Positions 24,280 to 32,718 of a stretch of DNA of 64,000 bases are shown piece by piece. Where the stretch lies: NCBI GenBank assembly GCA_046482855.1, contig JAWOEH010000202.1, positions 1-64,000 of the forward strand. The letters are read 5' to 3'. The notes beneath the pieces were generated by a model. That model ran no database searches. It was not told the origin of the DNA and saw only the letters and a list, made by a program, of their open reading frames with translations. Positions within the stretch are counted from its first letter, which is position 1, and the number at the start of each line of letters is the position of its first letter. The stretch comes from CAYVSF01 sp046482855 (GTDB taxonomy: Bacteria; Bacteroidota; Bacteroidia; Bacteroidales; UBA12077). The position numbers and the translations under genes are program-made.

Positions 24280-25377
24280 CTATACATTGAATTTAAAATG
24301 CATCACATCGCCATCCTGTACCACATACTCCTTGCCTTCCTGGGCAATTTTCCCTGCATCACGACAAGCACTTTCTGTTTTATAGAGGACGTAATCCTTG
24401 TACTTGATCACTTCGGCTCGAATAAAACCGCGCTCAAAATCGCTATGAATAATTCCGGCAGCACCAGGGGCTTTTGTTCCGCTCTTGAAGGTCCATGCAC
24501 GAACTTCCTTCTTGCCGGCGGTAAAATAGGTTTCCAAATTCAGCAAACGATAAGCCGCCTTAATTAATTTTGAAACCCCAGACTCCTCCAGTCCCATCTC
24601 TTCCAAGAACATTTGACGCTCCTCATATTCCTCCAACTCAGCTATTTCAGATTCAATGCCGGCAGCAATCACCAATACCTCAGCATTCTCCTGCTCAACA
24701 CTCTTCTTCAAGGCTTCGGTATAAGCATTCCCTGTTTTAGCTGAGGCTTCATCCACATTACACACATACAAAATAGGCTTATTGGTAAGTAGCAACATAT
24801 CACTTACCAACTCCCTCTCCTCTTTAGAAAGATCAAGCTCACGAGCGGACTTTCCCTGCAACAAAAGCTCCTTGTATCGACTCAGCACATCAAGCGTTCG
24901 CTTGGCTGTTTTGTCGCCTGTTTTTCCTTGTTTTTCCGCTTTCAACATCCGCGCCTCCACAGTCTCCAAATCCTTTAACTGTAATTCCGTATCAATTGTT
25001 CCTTTATCGCGAACCGGATCAACAGTAACATCCACATGCGTTATGTTATCGTCATCAAAACAACGCAAAACATGAATGATAGCATCGGTTTCGCGGATAT
25101 TGGCCAAAAATTTATTGCCTAATCCTTCGCCCTTATTGGCCCCTTTTACCAATCCGGCAATATCCACAATCTCTACAGTTGTTGGCACAACCCGCTCAGG
25201 CTGTACAAGCTCCTCCAGTTGTACCAGTCGTTCGTCGGGCACGGTTATAACCCCTACATTAGGCTCAATTGTACAAAAAGGAAAATTTGCCGATTGCGCT
25301 TTGGCATTCGACAAACAATTAAAAAGTGTTGATTTCCCTACATTTGGTAATCCAACGATTCCACATTGCAACCCCAT
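24280..25377 (-). CDS. ychF: Redox-regulated ATPase YchF (Obg family)
   Basis: A 365-residue P-loop ATPase of the Obg/HflX class that binds ribosomes. Motifs: Walker A GLPNVGKSTLFN near 7, G3 DIAGLVKGA near 70 and NVDE in place of NKxD near 200, the change that gives YchF its ATP preference. A coiled-coil arm lies at about 125-165, and a C-terminal TGS domain (about 280-363) ends VVQDGDVMHFKFNV. It is the first gene of a probable ychF-crcB-phosphatase-like operon, with a TAATTTTG box 26 bases upstream of the ATG. Confidence 0.95.
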   Translation of the reverse strand: MGLQCGIVGLPNVGKSTLFNCLSNAKAQSANFPFCTIEPNVGVITVPDERLVQLEELVQPERVVPTTVEIVDIAGLVKGANKGEGLGNKFLANIRETDAIIHVLRCFDDDNITHVDVTVDPVRDKGTIDTELQLKDLETVEARMLKAEKQGKTGDKTAKRTLDVLSRYKELLLQGKSARELDLSKEERELVSDMLLLTNKPILYVCNVDEASAKTGNAYTEALKKSVEQENAEVLVIAAGIESEIAELEEYEERQMFLEEMGLEESGVSKLIKAAYRLLNLETYFTAGKKEVRAWTFKSGTKAPGAAGIIHSDFERGFIRAEVIKYKDYVLYKTESACRDAGKIAQEGKEYVVQDGDVMHFKFNV

Positions 25378-25402
25378 AATTCTTTCTTTTATTTTAAGAG
25401 TG

Positions 25403-25410
25403 CAAAATTA
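25403..25410 (-). promoter_or_regulatory. Possible -7 box for ychF
   Basis: The minus strand reads TAATTTTG, a perfect TAnnTTTG, 26 bases before the ATG. No -33 box at 17-20 bases is evident. Confidence 0.4.
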
Positions 25411-25771
25411 CAATTTTTCTCCAACCTGACACGACAATGGTTCTTTATTTTAACTGAAAGATCTTCAGGCATTTGCTTAACCAGCTATTAAATTTGGCTG
25501 ATATGAGATGAATCCATGGTTGAGTAGTGGGCCCAGATCTTTCCGAAGAACCTGTTTTACCCTCTTCCTGCCTCAACAGGACAAGCCTCCTACCCTTGTC
25601 CTTGATTTAAATTATCATGTAGACTTATAATGAAGTGCGAACAATATGATGAACCTGGAAATAAAGTAGAAGAATATCCTTCATATTTGATGGGAAACTT
25701 GTATTTTTACCCGCAAAATTTTTGCTTAAAAGAAATTAGAAAACATACTATTTAACAATCGATTAGAAAAA
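25411..25771. other. Non-coding gap between divergent ychF and tkt
   Basis: There is no gene-like reading frame and no tRNA. The only structure seen is a short perfect hairpin, AGGACAAG (25578-25585) with CTTGTCCT (25595-25602). The promoter of the transketolase operon should lie toward the right end, but no clean -33/-7 pair stands out. Confidence 0.5.
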
Positions 25772-26617
25772 ATGGCAACAACTAAAGAATTAGAAAAGAT
25801 AGCAACACAAGTGCGAAGGGATATTGTTCGGATGGTACATGCACAGGCATCCGGACACCCCGGCGGGTCATTAGGTTGTGCCGACTTTGTCACTGCACTC
25901 TATTTTGATGTACTTAAGCATACACCCGTGAAGTTCGACATGAATGGATATGAGCAAGATTTATTTTTCCTCTCCAACGGGCATATCTCGCCTTTGTGGT
26001 ACAGTGTCCTTGCTCGTTCAGGCTACTTCCCAATTGAAGAGCTTGCTTCATTCCGAAAACTTGACTCTCGATTACAAGGACACCCTACAACAAAAGAAGG
26101 GCTACCAGGCATTCGCGTTGCTTCAGGATCTCTGGGTCAGGGATTATCAGTAGCGGCAGGAGCCGCCCTTAGTAAAAAATTGAATAACGACCCCTATCTG
26201 GTGTATAGCTTACATGGCGATGGGGAGCTTCAGGAGGGCCAAATTTGGGAGGCAGCTATGTATGCCGCAGCCAATAAAGTGGATAACCTAATTGCTACTG
26301 TCGATTATAACATGCAGCAGATTGATGGTCCAGTAGATGACGTATTATCCCTAGGCAACCTGAAAGAGAAATGGGAAAGCTTCGGCTGGAAAGCCATCGA
26401 GATGAATGGCAATAACATGGAAGAGGTTCAAACCACTCTATCGCTGGCCAAACAACTTACCGGCAAAGGGCAACCCGTAGTAATTCTCATGCGTACCGAA
26501 ATGGGAAATGGTGTGGACTTTATGATGGGCACACACAAATGGCACGGAGTTGCACCAAACGATGAGCAACTAAAAGATGCCTTAGCTCAGTTAAAGGAAA
26601 CTTTAGGCGATTATTAG
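25772..26617 (+). CDS. Transketolase, N-terminal subunit
   Basis: A 281-residue subunit carrying the thiamine diphosphate pyrophosphate-binding domain: the SGHPGGSLGCADF start region, HGDGELQEGQIWEAAMYAA (the GDG...N motif, about 148-185) and the Asn in DYNMQQIDG. Together with the C-terminal subunit at 28,531 it would form an active transketolase of the pentose phosphate pathway. Split transketolases are known in several bacteria and archaea, but the two halves are usually adjacent. Here mgsA and a VWA gene (about 1.9 kb) lie between them on the same strand. Confidence 0.92.
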   Translation: MATTKELEKIATQVRRDIVRMVHAQASGHPGGSLGCADFVTALYFDVLKHTPVKFDMNGYEQDLFFLSNGHISPLWYSVLARSGYFPIEELASFRKLDSRLQGHPTTKEGLPGIRVASGSLGQGLSVAAGAALSKKLNNDPYLVYSLHGDGELQEGQIWEAAMYAAANKVDNLIATVDYNMQQIDGPVDDVLSLGNLKEKWESFGWKAIEMNGNNMEEVQTTLSLAKQLTGKGQPVVILMRTEMGNGVDFMMGTHKWHGVAPNDEQLKDALAQLKETLGDY

Positions 26618-26669
26618 TTTAGTAATTTATAGAAGGATTTCTACTCACATATATAAAATTCGATAGCAT

Positions 26670-27074
26670 ATGAAGAACATTGTATTGATTGCACACGATG
26701 CCAAAAAACCGGAAATTATCCAGTTCCTTGACGAAAGAAAAGAATGGATTGCCGGAGTGAACCTTATTGCTACCGGACGCACTGCGGAATATATCGAAGA
26801 AAACGGAATTGATGTGGAGCATTTAAGTCCGGGACGCTCGGGTGGCTACAATGAAATTACCGCGCGTATTAAGGAAAAAGAGGTGGACATTGTTATATTC
26901 CTGCGTGACCCATTGGTTCAGCAAAAACATCATGAAGATATACAGGAGCTGCTTAAAGCTTGTAATATGTACAATATCCCATTGGCAACAAATCATGCCA
27001 GTGCAGAACTGCTCATTTTGGGCCTCATAAAGAAAGAAGATTTCGAACGTCAACAGCGCAAGGCGCAAATGTAA
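26670..27074 (+). CDS. mgsA: Methylglyoxal synthase-like protein, altered catalytic loop
   Basis: A 134-residue protein of the MGS fold, which converts dihydroxyacetone phosphate to methylglyoxal. Against E. coli MgsA (numbers recalled), His19 matches His9 (LIAHDAKK), Asp91 matches Asp80 (RDPL), and His98 and Asp101 match His87 and Asp90. However, the GGD loop with the catalytic base Asp71 reads GRSGGY here, with Tyr60 in the Asp position. The protein is also shorter at both ends than the 152-residue E. coli enzyme. It may be a divergent enzyme, or an MGS-fold sensor of triose phosphates. It is the second gene of the tkt(N)-mgsA-VWA-tkt(C) run. Confidence 0.82.
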   Translation: MKNIVLIAHDAKKPEIIQFLDERKEWIAGVNLIATGRTAEYIEENGIDVEHLSPGRSGGYNEITARIKEKEVDIVIFLRDPLVQQKHHEDIQELLKACNMYNIPLATNHASAELLILGLIKKEDFERQQRKAQM

Positions 27075-27100
27075 CCACCCCCATAGCTCTTATAAGGAAA

Positions 27101-28504
27101 ATGCCCGACATGCTGCATAAATATTTCCGTATTGGCGTCCTGTTTCTCATTCTTGTAGGGATACCTGTTACTTTGAGTGCACAACAATTCAAAAAACAGG
27201 ATCCTCCTACTACCCGGATATTGTTTGTATTTGATGCTTCGCAAAGTATGCTCGGAGCCTGGGAAAGTGACAAGAAGATAAATATTGCGCGAAAGTACCT
27301 GATCAACATTGTTGACAGCCTGGAACATTTTGAAAATGTTCAGATGGCACTTCGCGTATACGGGCATCAAAGTCCTGTGCCTCCACAGGACTGCAGCGAC
27401 ACAAAACTGGAGGTGCCTTTTTCAGCCAACAACGCTTCGCACATTCGCCAAAAGCTGCGGTACTTAATCCCTCAGGGCACAACACCAATTGCCCATTCAT
27501 TAGAGTTAACTGAAGTCGACTTCCCTGCTTGCGACTCGGAAAAATGTCGCAACATTGTCATTCTCATTACCGATGGCATCGAGGCCTGTGACGGCGATCC
27601 CTGTCAGGTAGCCCTAAAGCTGCAGCAGAAAGGGATTGTACTGCGTCCCTTTGTTATTGGGATTGGTATCGACCCGCTTTTTGAGAAAACCTTTGAATGT
27701 GTAGGCGACTTTTACAACTCGCCCGACGAGGACCGCTTTGCAGAAGTACTAAACGTAGTTGTTTCGCGAGCACTAAACAGTACAACAGCTCAGGTAAACT
27801 TGCTGGACAACCGCCAGCTGCCTTCAGAAACCAATGTGGGGATGACTTTCTTTGACCATTACTCGGGAAAGATAAAACACAACTATGTACACACAATCAA
27901 TTATCTGGGGAATCCGGATACCTTAATTCTGGATCCCCTTGTAACTTACGATTTGGTTGTACATACCCTTCCACCGGTCCGAAAGGACAGTTTCAAGGTG
28001 GTTGCAGGAAAACACACACAAATTGGCTTGCCTGCTCCACAAGGAGCGCTTAAAATTACAACTTCCGGAAGCAGCCAATACAATCAGCTTGAAGTCCTGG
28101 TCCGCGAGACCGGGAAAAATGAAATACTCAATGTTCAAAAGATCAATCGAATAGAAAAGTATATTACAGGCCAGTATGATTTGGAGATCTTAACACTTCC
28201 TCGTATACAACTGGAAAAACTGCAAATTCAACAAAGTGAACAAACGACTATTGAAGTTCCACGCCCGGGAATAGCCAATTTCAGCATGGCTTCAACCGGC
28301 CATGGGAGCCTATACCAGCAAACAGCCGATACGTTGCAATGGATTTACAATCTATCGCCAGAGCAAGACCGTGAAACCTTAACACTGCAACCAGGCACCT
28401 ATCGAATAATTTATCGGGCAAAAAATGCAAAACGCTCAATATACACCATAAGTAAACAATTCGATATCCGTTCCGGAGCATCGACCCATATTATTTTAGA
28501 TTAA
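27101..28504 (+). CDS. Exported von Willebrand factor A domain protein
   Basis: A 467-residue protein with a signal peptide (about 1-28, ending LSAQQ) and a VWA domain at about 40-225. The MIDAS residues are DASQSM (DxSxS), the Thr of PQGTTPIAHS and the Asp of ITDGIEACDGDPC. Several Cys (CSDTK, ACDSEKC, ACDGDPC, FECVGD) suggest disulfides in the periplasm. The C-terminal half (about 235-467) is beta-rich with no domain I recognise. The family is widespread but has no assigned function. It lies 26 bases after mgsA, preceded by AAGGAAA, and 26 bases before tkt(C). Confidence 0.85.
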   Translation: MPDMLHKYFRIGVLFLILVGIPVTLSAQQFKKQDPPTTRILFVFDASQSMLGAWESDKKINIARKYLINIVDSLEHFENVQMALRVYGHQSPVPPQDCSDTKLEVPFSANNASHIRQKLRYLIPQGTTPIAHSLELTEVDFPACDSEKCRNIVILITDGIEACDGDPCQVALKLQQKGIVLRPFVIGIGIDPLFEKTFECVGDFYNSPDEDRFAEVLNVVVSRALNSTTAQVNLLDNRQLPSETNVGMTFFDHYSGKIKHNYVHTINYLGNPDTLILDPLVTYDLVVHTLPPVRKDSFKVVAGKHTQIGLPAPQGALKITTSGSSQYNQLEVLVRETGKNEILNVQKINRIEKYITGQYDLEILTLPRIQLEKLQIQQSEQTTIEVPRPGIANFSMASTGHGSLYQQTADTLQWIYNLSPEQDRETLTLQPGTYRIIYRAKNAKRSIYTISKQFDIRSGASTHIILD

Positions 28505-28530
28505 TAACGATTTTGATAACGCTATACACA

Positions 28531-29487
28531 ATGAATATAAAAGAGATTAAGGAAATGAAGGACACACGTTCGGGCTTTGGCGCCGGACTGTTGGAAGTAG
28601 GCAAGAAAAATGACCGAGTAGTTGCCTTGTGCGCCGATCTTACCGGATCACTAAAAATGGGAGATTTTGAAAAAGAATTTCCGGAGCGTTTTTTTCAGAC
28701 AGGCATAGCTGAAGCCAATATGATGGGCTTAGCTGCGGGGTTAACCATTGGAGGCAAAATTCCGTTTGCCGGAACTTTTGCCAACTTTGCTACGGGACGT
28801 GTTTACGATCAAATTCGTCAATCCATTGCCTATTCGGGTAAGAATGTTAAGATTTGTGCTTCCCATGCGGGTCTCACCCTTGGCGAAGATGGAGCGACAC
28901 ATCAAATACTTGAAGATATTGGTCTTATGAAGATGTTGCCAGGGATGACTGTCATCAACCCGGCCGACTTTAACCAAACAAAAGCTGCAACAATGGCCAT
29001 TGCAGAATACGAGGGCCCGGTATATTTGCGATTTGGACGCCCTAAAGTACCCAATTTTACCACCCCTGATGCACCTTTTGTCATTGGAAAGGCCATCACC
29101 TTTGAAGAAGGTACGGATGTATCCATCTTTGCCACAGGTCATTTATTGTGGAAAGCCCTGGACGCCGCCCAGGAACTTCGTGAAGAGGGCATTAGTTGCG
29201 AAGTAATTAATATCCACACCATCAAGCCCCTGGACGAAGAAACCATACTGGCATCGGCACAAAAAACGCGGGCTGTGGTTACAGCCGAGGAGCACATGCG
29301 TAATGGAGGACTGGGAGACAGTATTGCCCAAACCCTGGTACGTAATCATCCGGTTCCTATGGAAATGGTGGCCGTAAATGATACCTTTGGTGAAAGTGGA
29401 AAACCACATGAACTCATGACCAAATATGGTATCGACACAGCCAATGTAAAAGAAGCTGTACACAACGTGCTAAAACGTAAAAAATAA
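28531..29487 (+). CDS. Transketolase, C-terminal subunit
   Basis: A 318-residue subunit with the pyrimidine-binding domain (about 5-170) and the transketolase C domain (about 190-310). Conserved features are RFFQTGIAEANMMGLAAGL with the cofactor-activating Glu (about 60), the SHAGLTLGEDGATHQILEDI substrate loop and TAEEHMRNGGLGD near 255. It would pair with the N-terminal subunit at 25,772. The ATG at 28,531 is chosen over an upstream TTG at 28,513. The ECF sigma gene follows 20 bases later on the same strand. Confidence 0.93.
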   Translation: MNIKEIKEMKDTRSGFGAGLLEVGKKNDRVVALCADLTGSLKMGDFEKEFPERFFQTGIAEANMMGLAAGLTIGGKIPFAGTFANFATGRVYDQIRQSIAYSGKNVKICASHAGLTLGEDGATHQILEDIGLMKMLPGMTVINPADFNQTKAATMAIAEYEGPVYLRFGRPKVPNFTTPDAPFVIGKAITFEEGTDVSIFATGHLLWKALDAAQELREEGISCEVINIHTIKPLDEETILASAQKTRAVVTAEEHMRNGGLGDSIAQTLVRNHPVPMEMVAVNDTFGESGKPHELMTKYGIDTANVKEAVHNVLKRKK

Positions 29488-29507
29488 GGTGCCGGCAACA
29501 AAAGCAC

Positions 29508-30056
29508 ATGACAGACTACTCAGATAAGGAGCTCATTCAACTTTTTAAAGGCAAAGACACCAAAAACTTTGCCTTTAATATCATTGTACGCAAACATCAG
29601 GAAAAACTCTACTGGCACATCCGAAAGTTGGTTGTGCATCATGACGATGCTGATGACATTTTGCAAAATACCTTTATCAAGGTTTGGAAGGGACTCGAGA
29701 ATTTTCGCGAAGCATCCAAGCTATATACCTGGCTTTATCGTATTGCTACCAATGAAACCCTCACCTTTCTCAAGCAAAAAAAACGAAGATATCTGTTGTC
29801 ATTCAACGACTATGAAAACCACTTGCAGGAAACGCTTGCCAGTGACAGCTTTTTTGATGGCGATGAAATTCAACGCAAATTACACATTGCCATAACCCAA
29901 TTACCCGACAAGCAACGAATTGTATTCAACCTCAAATATTTCGAGGAGATGAAATATGATCAAATGGCTGAGGTGCTCGACACATCGGTAGGGGCTTTAA
30001 AAGCTTCTTATCACCATGCCGTTAAGAAGATAGAAAAATATCTAAAGGAGAGTTAA
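29508..30056 (+). CDS. ECF-type RNA polymerase sigma factor
   Basis: A 182-residue sigma-70 family factor. Region 2 is at about 22-90 (HHDDADDILQNTFIKVWKGL, then YTWLYRIATNETL) and region 4 at about 125-180 (LPDKQRIVFNLKYFEEMKYDQMAEVL, then SVGALKASYHHAVKKIEKYL). It would direct a small envelope or stress regulon. The next two genes look like its membrane partner and periplasmic sensor. It is 20 bases after the transketolase gene, so transcription may read through from the metabolic operon. Confidence 0.93.
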   Translation: MTDYSDKELIQLFKGKDTKNFAFNIIVRKHQEKLYWHIRKLVVHHDDADDILQNTFIKVWKGLENFREASKLYTWLYRIATNETLTFLKQKKRRYLLSFNDYENHLQETLASDSFFDGDEIQRKLHIAITQLPDKQRIVFNLKYFEEMKYDQMAEVLDTSVGALKASYHHAVKKIEKYLKES

Positions 30057-30066
30057 ACTATTTATT

Positions 30067-30567
30067 TTGAGCGAAGTCATAGACAGTAGAGAGAAAATTA
30101 ACAGAGAGATGGAAGAATACAGAAAAGACGGGCTTGAGCAATTGCATCAGGGAAACCTAAAAGAGAACCCTTACAAGGTTCCTGAAGGGTACTTTGATAC
30201 CTTCCCCTCGCGATTGCAGGAACACATTCAACAGCAGCAACATGCTTCCTCCCCTTTATGGGAACGCTTTATACACCTGATGAAACCTCAAGTGACCATG
30301 GCAATAGGAATGCTCATTTTTGCCTTTATTGCAGTTACTGCTGTTCATTATCTGACAAACAACCAGCAACCCAAACATCAACCTCTTCCTGCCGAATATG
30401 CAAAAATGATAGAAAATAGCGGTATCGAGTCTTCCGAACAACACTTTATCGATATTTTACTGGAAGAAGAGCAATCGGTACGTCAGGAAAAACTGGAAAA
30501 AGAAGCTTACATCGATTACCTGATGGATGAGGGGATTGATTATGGAACTTTGATGGATGAACTTTAA
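30067..30567 (+). CDS. Single-pass membrane protein, probable partner of the ECF sigma factor
   Basis: A protein of up to 166 residues (TTG start at 30,067; the first ATG at 30,109 would give 152). It contains NPYKVPEGYFDTFPSRLQEHI (about 37-57), a pattern common after sigma genes in Bacteroidota, one membrane helix at about 78-95, and an acidic C-terminal part ending YIDYLMDEGIDYGTLMDEL. There is no zinc-binding anti-sigma HxxxCxxC motif. Position and topology suggest an anti-sigma or related regulator, but that is inference. The stop overlaps the start region of the next gene. Confidence 0.65.
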   Translation: MSEVIDSREKINREMEEYRKDGLEQLHQGNLKENPYKVPEGYFDTFPSRLQEHIQQQQHASSPLWERFIHLMKPQVTMAIGMLIFAFIAVTAVHYLTNNQQPKHQPLPAEYAKMIENSGIESSEQHFIDILLEEEQSVRQEKLEKEAYIDYLMDEGIDYGTLMDEL

Positions 30568-30571
30568 CATT

Positions 30572-31048
30572 ATGAAAACGACCATGAAAACTTTTCTTCG
30601 CACATTCGTTGCCCTGTTTAGCCTGTTTTTAATCACCAATCAGGTATGGGCACAAGAGGAAAAGGCCGATAGTCGCGGGGAAAAAATTAAAGCACAAAAA
30701 ATTGCCTTTTTCACCGAAAAGATCGGATTAACGCCGCAAGAAGCCGAATCGTTTTGGCCTGTATATAATCGGTATTGGCAGCAAAAAAACAAAATAACAG
30801 CCGCTCGTAAGAAAGATATGTCCTATTTTTCAAACAATGGCGACAGCATGACGAAGAGTGAACTTGAAACCTATGCTCAACGCTATGTGGAATATGAATT
30901 GAAGTTGGGGCAACTGATTGTCAGCTATCACGAAAAATTCTGCTCCCTTCTGCCCATCGATAAAGTAATGAAACTTTATATGGCCGATTATGAATTCAAA
31001 ACATATCTCTTGCACCTGATAAGAGACGGGGGAAAGAAAAAAGAGTAA
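30572..31048 (+). CDS. Periplasmic sensor-of-ECF-type (Spy/CpxP-like) protein
   Basis: A 158-residue exported protein with a signal peptide ending VWAQ (about 27). The mature part is helical, and IKAQKIAFFTEKIGLTPQEA then FWPVYNRYWQQKNK (about 38-70) match proteins annotated in flavobacteria as 'sensor of ECF-type sigma factor', related in style to Spy/CpxP. Start candidates are ATG 30,557, 30,572 and 30,584; 30,572 is chosen, 5 bases after the previous stop. The gene closes the sigma module and is followed by a strong terminator. Confidence 0.72.
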   Translation: MKTTMKTFLRTFVALFSLFLITNQVWAQEEKADSRGEKIKAQKIAFFTEKIGLTPQEAESFWPVYNRYWQQKNKITAARKKDMSYFSNNGDSMTKSELETYAQRYVEYELKLGQLIVSYHEKFCSLLPIDKVMKLYMADYEFKTYLLHLIRDGGKKKE

Positions 31049-31063
31049 AAACAAGTATGTACT

Positions 31064-31095
31064 AAAAAAGGAGCGGAAAACCGCTCCTTTTTTTT
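31064..31095. terminator. Bidirectional terminator between the ECF module and hutH
   Basis: GGAGCGG (31070-31076) pairs with CCGCTCC (31081-31087) across a four-A loop, with A and T runs of at least six on the two flanks, so it works on both strands. It lies between convergent genes. Confidence 0.9.
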
Positions 31096-32584
31096 ATAAG
31101 GTTGTTTGCTGCATAAAATCAACACTTTTCTGCATCAAATTATACATCGTTTGATCTTTTTCAACAAAAGGAACATGCTTACGAAAGTTCGCAACCAACT
31201 GTTCAAGGGCGGCAGACGATTTTGCCGGACGACGAAACTCAAGGGCCTGAGCCGCATTGAATAACTCCGTAGCCAATACCCGCTCAACATTCTGTAGAAC
31301 CTGATAGAGCTTTGTAGCTGAATTAGCGCCCATGCTCACGTGATCCTCCTGGCCTTGTGACGACTCAATTGAATCAACTGAAGCAGGAGTAGCCAGTTGC
31401 TTATTCTTGCTTACCATACTTGCAGCAGCATATTGAGGGATCATAAAGCCCGAGTTAAGCCCAGGTTTCGCCACAAGAAAACTTGGCAAATCACGCTTCC
31501 CGCTTATCAGCTGATAAATTCGTCGTTCCGAGATGTTCCCCAATTCCGCCATCGCAATAGCCATAAAATCGAGCACTAAAGCCAGCGGTTGTCCATGGAA
31601 ATTACCAGCAGAAACAATCACATCCTCATCAGGGAAAATTGTGGGATTATCCGTTACGGCATTCATCTCATCTTCCACAACACCAGTGGCGTGAGTCAAA
31701 CTATCTTTTGTGGCACCATGTACCTGAGGGATACAACGAAACGAGTATGGATCCTGCACATGCGCCTTAGGCCGCGCAATTAGCTCGCTATCCTGCAAGT
31801 ATTCGCGCATTTTCCGGGCGGTTTCAATTTGCCCCTTATGATGTCGTACCTGATGAACGCTATCGTAAAAAGGATCGATGCGTCCATCATAAGCATCCAA
31901 TGACAAGGCACCGATCAAGTCGGCCCAGCGAATCAATTGTTCTCCTTTCAGCACACTCCATGCAGCGTAAGCTCCCATAAACTGCGTGCCATTCAACAAG
32001 GCAAGTCCCTCTTTCGACATCAACTCGATGGGCAGAAAATTCATTTGCTCATTCATCTCTGCACCACTCATGCGCTTTCCTTTCCAACTAACCTCTCCCA
32101 AATTTATCAGAGGAAGCGATAAATGCGCTAAGGGGGCCAAATCGCCACTGGCGCCCAATGACCCCGATTGGTATACAACAGGCAATATATCTTCGTTAAA
32201 AAAGGCTATCAGACGCTCTACTGTAGCCAATTGTACTCCCGAGTGACCATAAGATAAGGACTGAATCTTTAACAATAGCATCAAGCGTACCACTTCAGCA
32301 GGCACTTCATCACCCATACCACAGGCGTGCGACATAACCAGATTCTTTTGTAAGGTCCCCAAATCCTCCTTTGAGATTGAGGTATTACACAAAGAACCGA
32401 ATCCTGTATTAATACCATAAATTGGATGCTCATTGTTGGTCATCTTTTTATCCAAATAATTGCGGCAGGTCAATATTTTCTCCTTCGCCTCATCGCTTAA
32501 TGCCAACTCATATTCTTCTGAAATAATTTCGCTCACCCGTGCAAACGAAAGATGCTGACTTGATATATAATGTACTTTTCCCAT
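31094..32584 (-). CDS. hutH: Histidine ammonia-lyase
   Basis: Deaminates histidine to urocanate, the first step of histidine breakdown. The 496 residues are full length. The MIO cofactor forms from Ala-Ser-Gly in GSLGASGDLAPLAH (about 143-156), and YGINTGFGSL near 60 supplies the catalytic Tyr. Other conserved parts are LLNGTQFM near 198 and QDPYSFRCIPQVHGA near 284. No other hut genes are nearby, so either the pathway is scattered or this lyase acts alone. It is convergent with the ECF module. Confidence 0.93.
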   Translation of the reverse strand: MGKVHYISSQHLSFARVSEIISEEYELALSDEAKEKILTCRNYLDKKMTNNEHPIYGINTGFGSLCNTSISKEDLGTLQKNLVMSHACGMGDEVPAEVVRLMLLLKIQSLSYGHSGVQLATVERLIAFFNEDILPVVYQSGSLGASGDLAPLAHLSLPLINLGEVSWKGKRMSGAEMNEQMNFLPIELMSKEGLALLNGTQFMGAYAAWSVLKGEQLIRWADLIGALSLDAYDGRIDPFYDSVHQVRHHKGQIETARKMREYLQDSELIARPKAHVQDPYSFRCIPQVHGATKDSLTHATGVVEDEMNAVTDNPTIFPDEDVIVSAGNFHGQPLALVLDFMAIAMAELGNISERRIYQLISGKRDLPSFLVAKPGLNSGFMIPQYAAASMVSKNKQLATPASVDSIESSQGQEDHVSMGANSATKLYQVLQNVERVLATELFNAAQALEFRRPAKSSAALEQLVANFRKHVPFVEKDQTMYNLMQKSVDFMQQTTL

Positions 32585-32718
32585 ATGTATAATTATTTAA
32601 GTATTCAAAAAAAAATATTGATACCAGGTATACATCAAGGGAACCGAATATCACTCCCGGCAACCAGCACCGGGCGCAATCGTCGATAAGTTGCTAATAA
32701 TGTTATAAAATAGCCCAT

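Noticed and set aside
25378..25771. tRNA, riboswitch or small gene in the ychF-tkt gap
   Set aside because: No cloverleaf, conserved riboswitch core or gene-like frame could be found; only a short 8-bp hairpin is present.
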